Shown: positions 47,106 to 58,171 of the stretch, piece by piece
How positions within the stretch are numbered: position 1 is the stretch's first letter
Layout: each line of letters begins with the position of its first letter
NCBI RefSeq assembly: GCF_024170005.1
Contig: NZ_JALJXJ010000006.1
Coordinates: 124,001 to 188,000 of the forward strand
Origin: Azospirillum lipoferum
GTDB lineage: Bacteria; Pseudomonadota; Alphaproteobacteria; Azospirillales; Azospirillaceae
DNA length: 64,000 bases
Direction of reading: 5' to 3'
The notes under the pieces: generated by a model
Seen by the model: the letters and a program-made list of their open reading frames with translations, nothing else
Databases searched by the model: none
Told to the model about the DNA's origin: nothing
Made by a program: the position numbers and the translations under genes

Positions 47106-50100
47106 ATGGCGGGCGACAGCAAGGCGGGGTCTGGCGGGTCCGAACCGGGTAAGGCCACGGATAAGGCACCAGATAAGGCCGGTGTGGCCAGGATCGGTGT
47201 TGGTGCGCGGCTGTTCGGCGCGCTCGCTTTCAACGGGCTGGTCGCTTTCCTGATCGGGCTTGGTGCCTACATCGCCTTCGACGGGCTGCATGCCGGCATC
47301 ACCAAGGTCACGTCGGAACAGTTCCCGGCGGTCGTCGCCTCTGCAAAGCTGGAGCGCCAGCATCAGCGGATCATGCGGACCCTGGAACAACTGGCTCTGT
47401 CGCAGGAGAATTTCGGACGCGAAACGATCAAGCAGGGGCTGGCCGACCAGTTGGACGGCTATGACCGGTTGCTGGCGGAGATGGTCTCGTCCGATGGCCG
47501 GCAGGCGCAGCGGATCGCCGGTCTGAAATTGCAGCGCGATGAGATCCTGCGGCTGCGTGACGCCATCGACCGCGGCGTGACCGCCCGCATCACGGCACGC
47601 CGCGCCCTGGCCGACCGCAACCGCGATGTCCGGCGCATGGCCGACGCCCTGGCCGAACCGGCGCTGCGCGGGGTGGAGGATGCCGACGTGCAGCGCTGGC
47701 TGGCGATGGCGGAGCGGCTGCTGTTCCTGATCGCCTCGGTCCATCAGGCGGAGAACAGCTTCGCGCTGACCCGCTTGGCCGACAGCGCCGCGGCGCAGTT
47801 GGCGGTGCTGGACGGCTCCATTCCGTTGGGTGGAGACGTGTCGGAGCGGCTCGCCCGGCTGGCCGAGAGCATGCGGTCGGTGGTCGAGGGCGACCGTTCG
47901 GTCTTCCGCCAGCGGCAGGCCGAGTTGCAGGCGTCGGAGATGCTGAACGGACTGGTCGACCGCGCCAATCAGGTGTCGCTGATCAACACCGGGCTCAACA
48001 CCGGCATCTTCGTCGAACAGACCAAGGCGGCGGAGGAAAGCCGCCAGCAGGTCATCGAGGTGTCGACCACCTACACCCGCCTGTTCTTCGCCTCGGTCGG
48101 CGTGGTGGTGCTGGGGATGGTGCTGTCGGTGCTGTATGTGCGGCGCAAGGTGCTGGCCCGGCTGTGGGCGGTCAGCGAGGCGATCCGCGACCGCACCGGC
48201 GGCGGCCGGGCCGAGGTGCCGGTGACCGGCACCGACGAGATCGGCCAGCTTGCCCGCGCGCTGCGCTTCTACATCCAGGAGACCGAGGACAAGAGCGAGG
48301 CGCTCCGCCGCAACGAACAATGGCTGCGCACGGTGCTGGAAGTGGCCCCGGTCCCGCTGGTGATTTCCGGCCGTGCCGACGGCCAGATCCGCTTCGTCAA
48401 CCGCCGTGCCGCCGATCTGTTCGAGGTCGACGAGGCCGGCGAACTGCTGGGCCGTCCCGCCGCCAGCGTCTGGTCCGTCCCCCAGGTGCGCGACGAGTTC
48501 GTCCGCGACGTCTTCACCAGCGGCCTCGCCCTCGATGTCGAGACGGAGCTGGTGACCCGCACCGGCCGCCGGCTGTGGGGCCTGCTGTCCGGCATCGCCT
48601 TCGAATTCCAGGGGGAGGAGGTGCTGCTCAGTTCGGTGGTCGACATCACCCGCCGCCGCGAGGCGGAGGAACTGTTGCGCCGGACCCAGGCCTTCCTGGA
48701 CGCGGTGATCGACAATGTGCCGAGCGTGCTTTACGTGCTGGACGGCGACAGCGGCCGCGTCCTGCTGTGGAACCGGGCGGCGGAGGACTGCTTCGGCACC
48801 CGCCGTGCCGATATCGGGGACCGCACGCTGACCGAGGTGCTGGGACCGGAGACCGGGCGGGCGCTTGCCGGCGGCGATCCCGGTTCGATGCGCTCGCTGG
48901 GGGTGGAGGAGCTGGTGCTTCCGCGCAACGGCGAGAACACCGTCTTCGCCTTGCAGCGCCATCCCTTCGAATGGTCGGGCGATGGGCGCTGCCGCATCAT
49001 CTGCGTCGCCAACGACATCACCGCCTCGCGCCGGGCGCGCGAGGAGTTGCGGCTGGCCAAGGAGCGGGCGGAACGCGCCGACGCCGCCAAGACCGAATTC
49101 CTCGCCACCGTCAGCCACGAGATGCGCACGCCGCTGAACGGCATCCTCGGCCTGTGCCGGCTGCTGTTGACCGGGCAGCTGCATGCCGGCGAGCGGCGCT
49201 ATGCCATGTCGATCATGCGTTGCGGCCATGGGCTGCTCGATCAGGTCAACGACATTCTCGATCTGCGCAAGATCGAGGACGGCAAGCTCGATCTCGACCC
49301 TGCGCCCTGCGCCCTGCTGCCGGTGCTGGAGGAGGTCGTTGCGACAGTGGAAGGACTGGCGAACGAGAAGGGGATCGACCTCGATCTCGAGATCGCGCCG
49401 CAGGTGCCGGATCAGGTGGTGGTCGACCGTCAGCGGCTGCGCCAGATCCTGGTGAACCTCGTCGGCAATGCGGTGAAGTTCACCGAGCGTGGCGGGGTCG
49501 ACCTCCGCGTCGACATCGAACCGGCTCCGGAACGTTCCGGGTCCGGAGAGATGCTGCGTCTGGCGGTGCGCGACACCGGCATCGGCGTGCCGGCGGACCG
49601 CCGCGCCGCCATCTTCGAGAAGCTGGAGCAGGCCGATCCCAGCATCGCCCGGCGCTTCGGCGGCAGCGGGCTGGGGCTGGCCATCGTCCGCCACCTGCTG
49701 GATGCCATGCAGGGCAGCATCCGCCTCGACAGCGCGGAGGGGCTGGGCAGCGTCTTCACCGTCACCATCCCGTTGCAGCGGGTGGTCGAGCCGGCGCTTC
49801 CTACCCGGCCCGGCCGGCTGCTGCCGATCAGCCGGGTGCGCTCGCTGGCCCTGCTGCTGGTGGAGGATGATGCGATCAACCGGGAGGTGGCGCTGGGCCT
49901 GCTGTCCGACGCCGGCCACCGCATCACCGTGGCGGAGACCGGCGAAAAGGCGCTGGAGCTGGCGACCCGGCGGCGCTTCGACGCCATCCTGCTGGACATC
50001 CGCCTGCCCGACATCGACGGTCCGGAGGTGGCGCGCCGCATCCGCGCCCTGGAGGATGCCGACCGCGCGGCGGTGCCCATCGTCGCGGTGACCGCCAACG

Positions 50101-50630
50101 TCTTCGCCGCCGACCGCGCCCGCTACATCGCCGCCGGCATCGACGCGGTGATCGAAAAACCGATCTTCCCCGAACGGCTGATGCACCTGCTGTCGAACGC
50201 CGTCGCCTCGCGATCCGATGACGACGAGGATGCGGCGGTCGTGATGGATCCGGCGGAAACGCCCGCCCGTCCGCCGGTGGTCGAGGACGATGTGAACGAG
50301 GAGATTCTGGAGCGCTACATCCGCTCCCTGGGGCCCGCCCGCTTCGGCACCATCCGTGGCCTGCTGCTGGAGTCGGCGCAGGAGGGGCTGCCCCGACTGA
50401 CCGCCGCCGACACCCCCGACGACGAGATCGAGGACATCGCCCACAGGCTTGCCGGCGCTGCCAGCCATTTCGGCCTGACCGCTTTCGTCGGCCTGATGCG
50501 CGCGGTGGAAGACGGGATGCGCGAAGGCCGCCGGGCGGAGGCGCAGGAGCTTGCCGCCACCGCGGAGTCGGCCTTCAGCCGCGGCCTTGCGGCGATGGAT
50601 GCGGTGAGGGAAGTGCTGGAGGGGGTTTGA
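47106..50630 (+). CDS. TorS-like hybrid sensor histidine kinase
   Basis: A 1174-residue membrane kinase. Transmembrane helices near 36-58 and 327-348 bracket a long helical periplasmic sensor domain (about 60-325) like that of TorS. Then follow HAMP (about 350-400), two PAS domains (about 405-525 and 530-645), DHp with TVSHEMRTPLNG (His671), HATPase (FGGSGLGLAI), a receiver with Asp964 in AILLDIRLPD and an Hpt with His1113 in IAHRLAGAASHFGL. All three phospho-sites are intact. No response regulator gene is adjacent, so the Hpt target lies elsewhere. The divergent binding-protein gene is a candidate sensory partner, by analogy with TorT-TorS. Confidence 0.92.
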   Translation: MAGDSKAGSGGSEPGKATDKAPDKAGVARIGVGARLFGALAFNGLVAFLIGLGAYIAFDGLHAGITKVTSEQFPAVVASAKLERQHQRIMRTLEQLALSQENFGRETIKQGLADQLDGYDRLLAEMVSSDGRQAQRIAGLKLQRDEILRLRDAIDRGVTARITARRALADRNRDVRRMADALAEPALRGVEDADVQRWLAMAERLLFLIASVHQAENSFALTRLADSAAAQLAVLDGSIPLGGDVSERLARLAESMRSVVEGDRSVFRQRQAELQASEMLNGLVDRANQVSLINTGLNTGIFVEQTKAAEESRQQVIEVSTTYTRLFFASVGVVVLGMVLSVLYVRRKVLARLWAVSEAIRDRTGGGRAEVPVTGTDEIGQLARALRFYIQETEDKSEALRRNEQWLRTVLEVAPVPLVISGRADGQIRFVNRRAADLFEVDEAGELLGRPAASVWSVPQVRDEFVRDVFTSGLALDVETELVTRTGRRLWGLLSGIAFEFQGEEVLLSSVVDITRRREAEELLRRTQAFLDAVIDNVPSVLYVLDGDSGRVLLWNRAAEDCFGTRRADIGDRTLTEVLGPETGRALAGGDPGSMRSLGVEELVLPRNGENTVFALQRHPFEWSGDGRCRIICVANDITASRRAREELRLAKERAERADAAKTEFLATVSHEMRTPLNGILGLCRLLLTGQLHAGERRYAMSIMRCGHGLLDQVNDILDLRKIEDGKLDLDPAPCALLPVLEEVVATVEGLANEKGIDLDLEIAPQVPDQVVVDRQRLRQILVNLVGNAVKFTERGGVDLRVDIEPAPERSGSGEMLRLAVRDTGIGVPADRRAAIFEKLEQADPSIARRFGGSGLGLAIVRHLLDAMQGSIRLDSAEGLGSVFTVTIPLQRVVEPALPTRPGRLLPISRVRSLALLLVEDDAINREVALGLLSDAGHRITVAETGEKALELATRRRFDAILLDIRLPDIDGPEVARRIRALEDADRAAVPIVAVTANVFAADRARYIAAGIDAVIEKPIFPERLMHLLSNAVASRSDDDEDAAVVMDPAETPARPPVVEDDVNEEILERYIRSLGPARFGTIRGLLLESAQEGLPRLTAADTPDDEIEDIAHRLAGAASHFGLTAFVGLMRAVEDGMREGRRAEAQELAATAESAFSRGLAAMDAVREVLEGV

Positions 50631-50665
50631 GGCGGGGGTTGAACTCCCGCCTCATGCCACGCTGC

Positions 50666-51319
50666 TCACGCCCCCTTGGCGGCGCGATAGGCTTCCATCA
50701 GCTGGCGGCCGGCGGCGAGGATGCCCTCGCGGTCGCCCTTCTTGACCAGGGTTTCATCGACCAGCTTGCCGCCGGCGCCGACGCAGGCGACACCGGCCGC
50801 GACATAGGACGCCACGGTGGTGGCGTCGATGCCGCCGGTGGGGACGAAGCGGACGCCGGGGAACACCGACTTCAGCGCCTTGATGTGGGCCGGGCCGACG
50901 GTGGAGGCCGGGAAGATCTTGATGGCGTCGGCACCGGCGGAGATGGCGGCATGCACCTCGGTCGGGGTCAGGGCACCCATCAGGCAGGCCACGCCATGGT
51001 CGCGGCAGGCGGCGGCCACCTTCGGCACGACACAGGGCGACACGACGTACTTGGCGCCGGCCTTGACGACGTCGGCGACGGCGGCCGGGGTCAGGACGGT
51101 GCCGGCGCCGATCAGGGCGCCGCCCTCCGCCGAGAGTTCCTCGATCAGGCCGACGGCGCCGGGGGTGGTCATGGTGATCTCGAAGGTGCCGTAACCGGCC
51201 TCGCGCAGCCAGGTCACGGCGGTGCGTGCCAGATCGGCGGAGCTGTTGCGGATGACCGGGACGACGCCGTAAGCGACGAGCTGATCCAGGATTTCGACGG
51301 GGTTCTGGGAGGTGGACAT
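50666..51319 (-). CDS. eda: KDPG aldolase family (Entner-Doudoroff)
   Basis: A 217-residue class I aldolase that cleaves 2-keto-3-deoxy-6-phosphogluconate to pyruvate and glyceraldehyde-3-phosphate. The catalytic Glu is in YGTFEITMTT and the Schiff-base Lys in GADAIKIFPAST. The phosphate-binding PTGGID and GAGGKLVD segments are typical. The alternative substrate KDPGal cannot be excluded. It directly follows hexR with a TGATG stop-start overlap, so it is cotranscribed with the regulator and should be controlled by the HexR operator upstream. Its 3' end is convergent with the TorS-like gene. Confidence 0.93.
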   Translation of the reverse strand: MSTSQNPVEILDQLVAYGVVPVIRNSSADLARTAVTWLREAGYGTFEITMTTPGAVGLIEELSAEGGALIGAGTVLTPAAVADVVKAGAKYVVSPCVVPKVAAACRDHGVACLMGALTPTEVHAAISAGADAIKIFPASTVGPAHIKALKSVFPGVRFVPTGGIDATTVASYVAAGVACVGAGGKLVDETLVKKGDREGILAAGRQLMEAYRAAKGA

Positions 51320-52239
51320 CAGGATTCCTCGGAGGTCTTCTGGGTGACGGTGGATTTTGATGGGGAAGCCGGTCGTTCCGGCACGCGATGGTGCCCGGCC
51401 AGCACGGCCTTGATGCGGGCCAGACGGCGGTCGAGGCCGGGCGGGGACTGCAGGCCGACCGCGACGGTCAGCACGTCGATCAGCGCCAGCTGCGCCAGCC
51501 GCGAGGCCATCGGGGTATGGACGGCGGTGTCCTCGTCCACATCGACGGTCAGGCGGATGTCGGCGCGTTCGGCCAGCGGCGTTGCCGACGCGGTGATGGC
51601 GATCACCGTCGCCCCGCCGTCGCGGGCGATGGCGGCGACGTCGAAGATTTCGTCGCTGGTGCCGGTCTTGGAGATCGCCAGCAGCGCGTCGCCGGGGCCG
51701 AGCGTCGCCGCCGCCATCGCCTGGAGATGGGCATCGGTGCTGGCGGTGACCTGCGGCAGCAGGCGGAACAGCTTGTGATGGGCATCCAGCGCCACGGTTC
51801 CCGATGCGCCGACGCCGACGATCTGCACCCGCCGCGCCTGCGCCAGCACCCCGGCCGCCTTTTCCAGCGCCATGCCGTCCAGCCGGCTGCGCAGGCGGAC
51901 CAGCGCGTCGATCGAGCGGTTCAGCACCTTCTCCGCCGCACTGGCGACGCTGTCGCCGGGAGAGAGGTCGCGCACCAGCGGGGTCGGGCGGTCGCCGACC
52001 TCCTCCCGCACGGCGGACGCTGCCAGATGCTGGGCCAGCGCGATCTTGAATTCCTGGAAGCCGCCGAAGCCGGCGGAGCGGCAGAAGCGCAGGACGGAGG
52101 GTTCGCTGACCCCCGCCTTGCCGGCCAGCTGGGCCAGGCTGTCGCGCACCGCGGCCCCCGGATCGGCCAGCACGCTGCGCGCCACCGCGGCTTCCGCGCG
52201 GCGCAGGCTGTCGAGGGAGGAGGCGATGGTGTCCAGCAT
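51319..52239 (-). CDS. hexR: HexR, RpiR-family regulator of central carbon metabolism
   Basis: A 306-residue RpiR-type regulator. The N-terminal HTH_6 (about 1-77) contains LAQLAGKAGVSEPSVLRFCR and SAGFGGFQEFKIAL, both strongly HexR-like. A SIS sugar-phosphate-binding domain (about 125-260) follows with VQIVGVGASGTVALDAHHKL and LAISKTGTSDEIFDVA. HexR binds KDPG and represses Entner-Doudoroff and related genes. A perfect HexR palindrome lies 33 bases upstream, indicating autoregulation together with eda. A Ser/Lys-rich C-terminal tail of about 25 residues is extra. Confidence 0.94.
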   Translation of the reverse strand: MLDTIASSLDSLRRAEAAVARSVLADPGAAVRDSLAQLAGKAGVSEPSVLRFCRSAGFGGFQEFKIALAQHLAASAVREEVGDRPTPLVRDLSPGDSVASAAEKVLNRSIDALVRLRSRLDGMALEKAAGVLAQARRVQIVGVGASGTVALDAHHKLFRLLPQVTASTDAHLQAMAAATLGPGDALLAISKTGTSDEIFDVAAIARDGGATVIAITASATPLAERADIRLTVDVDEDTAVHTPMASRLAQLALIDVLTVAVGLQSPPGLDRRLARIKAVLAGHHRVPERPASPSKSTVTQKTSEES

Positions 52240-52271
52240 TGGAGTGGCCAGCGTGGCTGCCGAGGAACGAT

Positions 52272-52286
52272 TGTAGTTTTACTACA
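52272..52286. promoter_or_regulatory. HexR operator
   Basis: TGTAGTTTTACTACA, a perfect 15-base match to the HexR consensus TGTARTWWWAYTACA, 33 bases before the hexR start. A weaker palindrome TGAAGCAAAGCTACA at 52313-52327 could be a second half-strength site. Confidence 0.85.
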
Positions 52287-52426
52287 GACGCGTCATTCTG
52301 TCGACCTGCCTGTGAAGCAAAGCTACAATTCGTTTGCGCACCCCTTTACTTTCCGGCTGGACGTTTGAGGGGCGGGCAGCCAATGCCAGGCCCAATGCCG
52401 GATGATGGTTCCGGGGGACCAAATGA

Positions 52427-52454
52427 AAAGCCCCTCTCCGGGGAGAGGGGCTTT
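52427..52454 (-). terminator. Terminator of the chemoreceptor gene, repeat-derived
   Basis: AAAGCCCCTCTCC and its exact complement around GG, followed on the minus strand by CTTTTC. It lies 8 bases after the chemoreceptor stop. Its core is the CCTCTCC/GGAGAGG palindrome shared with the repeat element family. Confidence 0.85.
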
Positions 52455-52462
52455 CTGATGGG

Positions 52463-54640
52463 TCAGGCCGACCGTACCTGACTGAGGAAGCGGTCGATCT
52501 GCTGCTGGAGACGTCCGGTCTGGGTCGAGACCTCCTGGGCGACCGACAGGACTTCCTGGGCCGACTGGCCGGTCTGGCCGGCGGCGGTGCGGACCTGTCC
52601 GATGTTCTGGGAGGCCTGGGCGGTGCCGCCCGCCGCCTGCTGGACGTTGCGGGCGATTTCCGAGGTGGCGGCGCCCTGTTCCTCCACCGCCGCGGCGATG
52701 CTGGCGGCGATGTCGTTCAGGCGGGCGATGGTCTGGCCGATGCTGCGGATGGCGTTCACCGCCTCGCCGGTCGCCTGCTGCATGGCGCCGATCTGGCCGG
52801 CGATCTGGTCGGTGGCCTTGGCCGTCTGGCTGGCCAGCTGCTTGACCTCCTGCGCCACCACGGCGAAGCCCTTGCCGGCCTCTCCGGCCCGGGCCGCCTC
52901 GATGGTCGCGTTGAGTGCCAGCAGGTTGGTCTGGCCGGCGATGTCGGAGATCAGGTCGAGCACGGCGCCGATGCGGCTGGCAGCCTCGTTCAGGTCCCGC
53001 ATGGTGCTGTCGGTGCGGTCGGCTTCGCTCGCCGCCTTGGCGGCGATGGTCGCCGATTCCGTCACCTGCCGGGCGATCTCGCTGATCGACTGCGACAGCT
53101 CATGCGCGGCCGATGCGGCACCGTCGACATTGACCGACGCCGTCTCCGCCGCCTCGGCGGCGTTGCCGGCCCGGCGGGAGGTATCGTCGGCGGTCGCCAC
53201 CATGCCGGCGGCGGTCTGGTGCATCTGGGTGGCGGCGGCGGAAACCGTCTCCACCACCGTCTTCACGCCGTTCTCGAACTGGTCGGCCAGCGACAGCATG
53301 GTCTGGCGGCGTTCGCCGGCGGCCCGCTGGCGTTCGGCCTCGGCGGCGGTGCGGGCGGTCTCCACCTCGCGTGCGGTGTCGCGGAAGACCAGCAGTGCAG
53401 CCCCCATCTCCGCGATCTCGTCCTGACCGTTCAGCGCGATTTCGGCATCCAGATCGCCGGCGGCGATGCGGCCCATGCCGGTCTTGAGCGTCATCATCCG
53501 GCGGATGACGATCCGGCCGATATAGAGCCAGACCACCAGGATCGAGACCAGGATGCTGACGCCTGCGACGGCGATCTGCGTCATGCGGCTGTTGTCGAGC
53601 ATGCGGCCCGTGGCGGCGCTGGCTTCGGCGATGCTGCTCTTCTGGCCTTCGACCAGGGTGGCGATGCTCTTGGCCAGCGTGGTGGTCAGGGCGTGGTTGC
53701 TTTCCAGCAGCTGGGTGAAATAGCCTTCGATCGCCAGCTCCTTCTGGCGCAGGGTGACCAGCGACGTGTCGCCCGTGCCGAAGCCGGTCAGCAGTTCCGC
53801 CTGCTTGGTCGCGACGGCGGCCAGACGTTCCGGCAGCCCCTGGGCGTTGGCGCTGAGGCCGGCCAGCGACACGCCGATCCGGGTTTCGATGATCGCCAGC
53901 CGCTGCTCGTCCCGGGTGGTCGCCGCCTCCATCAGCATGTTGCGGATGTTGGCGGCCTCGGTCGTGACGGAGACCAGTGGCTTCTTCTGCGTCATCACCT
54001 GGGTCAGGGTGGCCGCCGCCTCGCGCATGGCGGTGGCATCCGCATCCGGCTCCGCCAGGGTGGAGCGGGCCTGTTCCTCGTCATTGTTCAGGACGGAGTT
54101 CCAGGGCGCGGCGAATTTCTGGATTTCAGTCTCGGCCGCCATCACCTTCGGCATGGTCGCCGTGCGTTCGGCGGCGAGCGCCACCCGTTCGGCAGCGGCC
54201 TGGTCGAGTTGCGTGAGATTGTCGAGCAGCCCCTTCGATGCCTCTTCGATGGCGGCGAGCTGAGTCCCGGCGGAACCGCTGGCCCTGAGCCGGGTCAGAC
54301 GCGCATTGAACTCCTCCTTCGCGGCGGCGATTCGGGCGGAGACCGCCTCGCGCGCGGCGGCGGTGTCGGCGGAGGTCAGGGCCGGGGCCAGCGCCACCAG
54401 CCGTTCGGCCTGCTGCGCCACCGCCATGCCTTCGGTCATCGCCGGCACCGCTTCGCCGACGATGGCGTCGATGGTCGTGCGCACGTTCGCATAGCCGATC
54501 AGCGCGACCGCGGCGGCGACCAGCGTGCCGGACAGCACCACGCCGATGGCGATCATCAGCTTGGCGCGCAGGCCGGAATACCAGGCGGCACCCCCGGCGT
54601 GTGCATTCTGGCGCGTCATGATCTGGCTATCCTTCGACAT
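52463..54640 (-). CDS. Methyl-accepting chemotaxis protein
   Basis: A 725-residue membrane chemoreceptor. An N-terminal helix ([20 protein letters not shown]), an all-helical periplasmic sensor of about 320 residues, and a second helix ([20 protein letters not shown]) lead to HAMP and the long coiled-coil signalling domain. The conserved hairpin tip is [20 protein letters not shown] followed by [20 protein letters not shown]. It signals through CheW/CheA. The sensor resembles helical-bundle types, ligand unknown. ATG 54640 (MSKDSQ) is used because GGGGAGGA lies just upstream. No other chemotaxis genes adjoin it. A repeat-derived terminator follows. Confidence 0.93.
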   Translation of the reverse strand: MSKDSQIMTRQNAHAGGAAWYSGLRAKLMIAIGVVLSGTLVAAAVALIGYANVRTTIDAIVGEAVPAMTEGMAVAQQAERLVALAPALTSADTAAAREAVSARIAAAKEEFNARLTRLRASGSAGTQLAAIEEASKGLLDNLTQLDQAAAERVALAAERTATMPKVMAAETEIQKFAAPWNSVLNNDEEQARSTLAEPDADATAMREAAATLTQVMTQKKPLVSVTTEAANIRNMLMEAATTRDEQRLAIIETRIGVSLAGLSANAQGLPERLAAVATKQAELLTGFGTGDTSLVTLRQKELAIEGYFTQLLESNHALTTTLAKSIATLVEGQKSSIAEASAATGRMLDNSRMTQIAVAGVSILVSILVVWLYIGRIVIRRMMTLKTGMGRIAAGDLDAEIALNGQDEIAEMGAALLVFRDTAREVETARTAAEAERQRAAGERRQTMLSLADQFENGVKTVVETVSAAATQMHQTAAGMVATADDTSRRAGNAAEAAETASVNVDGAASAAHELSQSISEIARQVTESATIAAKAASEADRTDSTMRDLNEAASRIGAVLDLISDIAGQTNLLALNATIEAARAGEAGKGFAVVAQEVKQLASQTAKATDQIAGQIGAMQQATGEAVNAIRSIGQTIARLNDIAASIAAAVEEQGAATSEIARNVQQAAGGTAQASQNIGQVRTAAGQTGQSAQEVLSVAQEVSTQTGRLQQQIDRFLSQVRSA

Positions 54641-55122
54641 CCCGTCCTCCCCCCGGTGCTCGGACACCGGCTCTCCACAGGCCATTGCGGCCGGCCATTC
54701 CGGCTCTCGCCGCACCATCGTTTCATCGCGTCCCGCCCTGTGCCGGCGTCGCCGATGTCACAGGAAAGGTACAATTGTAAATAATTCGACCGTTCCACGA
54801 CTAGGAAAGCGCCAAATTCACTAAGAAAGAAATAAGGAGAATCCACGATTCTTCCGTGGCAGCCTACGAAACATGCCGCAACGCAATGGACAGGCGCCCA
54901 TGCCCTGTAACAATTTCACTAAAAGCGCGCATGCCCTGGTGGGCGCAAGTCGGAATGGCGATCTACGCCAGTCGTCGGCATATATAAAGTTGGTGATATA
55001 ACAGTTTTATTCACAACCGACGGAGGCAGGCGCGGCGCATATCGGCAGATCGACAAAAAAGGGCTGGCCTTGCAGAAAAGGCCAGCCCGTTCAGTTGGAG
55101 GCAAAATGGCTTCGGCGCCGCG
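54641..55122. other. Gene-free region between chemoreceptor and hmp
   Basis: About 480 bases with no convincing reading frame. It is moderately AT-rich, contains the chemoreceptor's leader, and ends in the hmp terminator. I see no promoter consensus I would defend. Confidence 0.5.
55061..55088 (-). terminator. Rho-independent terminator of hmp
   Basis: GGGCTGGCCTT and its exact complement around a 6-base loop, followed on the minus strand by TTTTTT. Confidence 0.92.
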
Positions 55123-56298
55123 TCAGGCAAGTGCTTCGCGCGGGCCGAAGAACTCGTGCACGATGGCCGACTCCGGCAGGCCCAGCGCGGTCAGCGCCTT
55201 GACGACCGCGGCCATGAAGGGCTTCGGACCGACGACATAGGCGGCGACACCCGGTTCCTTCGGCAGCAGCTTGCCCAACCGCTCCTCATCGAGCAGGCCG
55301 ATCATGTGCGGCGTGTCGCCCGGCTGCGGGTCGGCATAGCAGTAGACCGGTTTCAGCGTCTCATGCAGGGAGGCCAACTGGTCGATCTGCCGACGGAAGG
55401 CGTGGACCGAGCCGTTGAGTGCGGCATGGACATAGATGACCTTGCGGCCGGCGGCCAGCGCCTGTTCGGCCAGCGGCAGGGCGGGGGTCTGGCCGACGCC
55501 GCCGGTGATCAGCAACAGCGGACCGGCGCCCTCGCGCAGCACGAACTCGCCGGCGGGCGGATAGGCGTCGATTTCGTCGCCGACCTGCACGCGGTCGTGC
55601 AGGAAGCCGGAGACCAGCCCCTGCGGCTCCCGCTTCACCGAAATGCGGTAGTCCTTGCCGTTGGGCGAGGCCGACAGGCTGTAGTTGCGGTGCACGGTCT
55701 CGCCGTCGATGCTCAGGCGCAGGCCGAGATACTGGCCGGGATGGAAGTCCATCACCTTTCCGCCATCGACCGGCGCCAGCCGGAAGGAGGTGATGACGGC
55801 GCTCTCCGGAGTTTTCTCGACGATCCGGAAGCGGCGGGCGCCGCGCCAGCCGCCGGTCAGCGCCGCCTTGCGGGCATATTCCTTCTCTTCCGCTGCGATC
55901 AGCAGGTCGGCCAGCTGCCAATAGGCCGCACCCCAGGCGTCGGCGACCTCGGTGGTCACCGCGTCGCCCAGCACCTTGCCGATGGCTTCCATCAGGCAGG
56001 TGCCGACGATCTTGTACTGGTCGGGGGTGATGTTCAGCGAGACGTGCTTCTGCACGATGCCTTCGACCGCCGGGCCCAGAACCTCAAGCCGGTCGATGTT
56101 GGAGGCATAGGCGATGATGGCGTTGGCCAGGGCCTCCGGCTGGGCGCTGCTGCGCTGGTGGCTCTGGTTGAAGACGGCGCGCACCTCGGGGAAGCGCTCG
56201 AACATCAGCGGATAGAAGGTGCCGGTGATCTTGTTGGCGTTGGCGGCGACGACGGGGGCGGTGGCCTTGATGACGGCGATCTGGGCAGGCGTCAGCAT
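55123..56298 (-). CDS. hmp: Flavohemoprotein, nitric oxide dioxygenase
   Basis: A 391-residue fusion that oxidises NO to nitrate using O2 and NAD(P)H. The globin domain (1-140) starts MLTPAQIAVIKATAPVVAAN with the expected haem-pocket residues (FERFPEVRAVFNQSHQ). The FAD domain holds HRNYSLSASPNG and the NAD domain GGVGQTPALPLAEQAL, with the C-terminal VHEFFGPREAL. Length is typical. The ATG at 56298 is preferred to a TTG at 56310. It is divergent from norR and preceded on its own strand by a perfect sigma-54 promoter, so NO should activate it through NorR. Confidence 0.97.
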   Translation of the reverse strand: MLTPAQIAVIKATAPVVAANANKITGTFYPLMFERFPEVRAVFNQSHQRSSAQPEALANAIIAYASNIDRLEVLGPAVEGIVQKHVSLNITPDQYKIVGTCLMEAIGKVLGDAVTTEVADAWGAAYWQLADLLIAAEEKEYARKAALTGGWRGARRFRIVEKTPESAVITSFRLAPVDGGKVMDFHPGQYLGLRLSIDGETVHRNYSLSASPNGKDYRISVKREPQGLVSGFLHDRVQVGDEIDAYPPAGEFVLREGAGPLLLITGGVGQTPALPLAEQALAAGRKVIYVHAALNGSVHAFRRQIDQLASLHETLKPVYCYADPQPGDTPHMIGLLDEERLGKLLPKEPGVAAYVVGPKPFMAAVVKALTALGLPESAIVHEFFGPREALA

Positions 56299-56343
56299 GG
56301 GTGGGGGCAATCCTTTTGCGCGTCACGATGTCGCAATGGAGTG

Positions 56344-56358
56344 GCAAACCCTGTGCCA
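56344..56358 (-). promoter_or_regulatory. Sigma-54 promoter of hmp
   Basis: On the minus strand TGGCAC-AGGGT-TTGC is an exact -24/-12 match reading toward hmp, about 46 bases before its ATG. Confidence 0.9.
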
Positions 56359-56401
56359 AAGCGACGCAGCCTGGAATTCCGCCCCACGTGGACGAAGTGT
56401 T

Positions 56402-56432
56402 GTCAAAGCGACCACGGATGCTACGATGTCGG

Positions 56433-56438
<6 letters not shown>
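56402..56438. promoter_or_regulatory. Candidate NorR enhancer half-sites
   Basis: GT-N7-AC at 56402-56412 and at 56428-56438, upstream of the hmp sigma-54 promoter and overlapping the norR start. The motif has only four fixed bases, so chance matches are likely. Confidence 0.35.
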
Positions 56439-58054
<1,616 letters not shown>

Positions 58055-58058
<4 letters not shown>

Positions 58059-58171
58059 CGGCAGAGAGGCTGTCCTGGCGCGCGGACATCGACGCGATGG
58101 TCTTCCAGCCGGCGGGGCACGGCGGCTGGTGCGCCGTCCGCCGGCTGGCCTTCCGCGCCCACCTCCTTTAG
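58055..58171 (+). CDS. Small ORF overlapping the norR stop; possible gene remnant
   Basis: A 38-codon frame starting with an ATGA overlap with the norR stop. It reads MTAERLSWRADIDAMVFQPA and then GHGGWCAVRRLAFRAHLL. The beginning looks like a genuine protein N-terminus, and the abrupt stop suggests truncation, perhaps when the TRAP genes joined here. It overlaps the dctM stop by 4 bases on the other strand. Not assigned to a family. Confidence 0.4.

Noticed and set aside
47067..50468. 1133-codon open frame on the minus strand
   Set aside because: Antisense shadow of the TorS-like hybrid kinase, whose motifs are all in the plus-strand frame.
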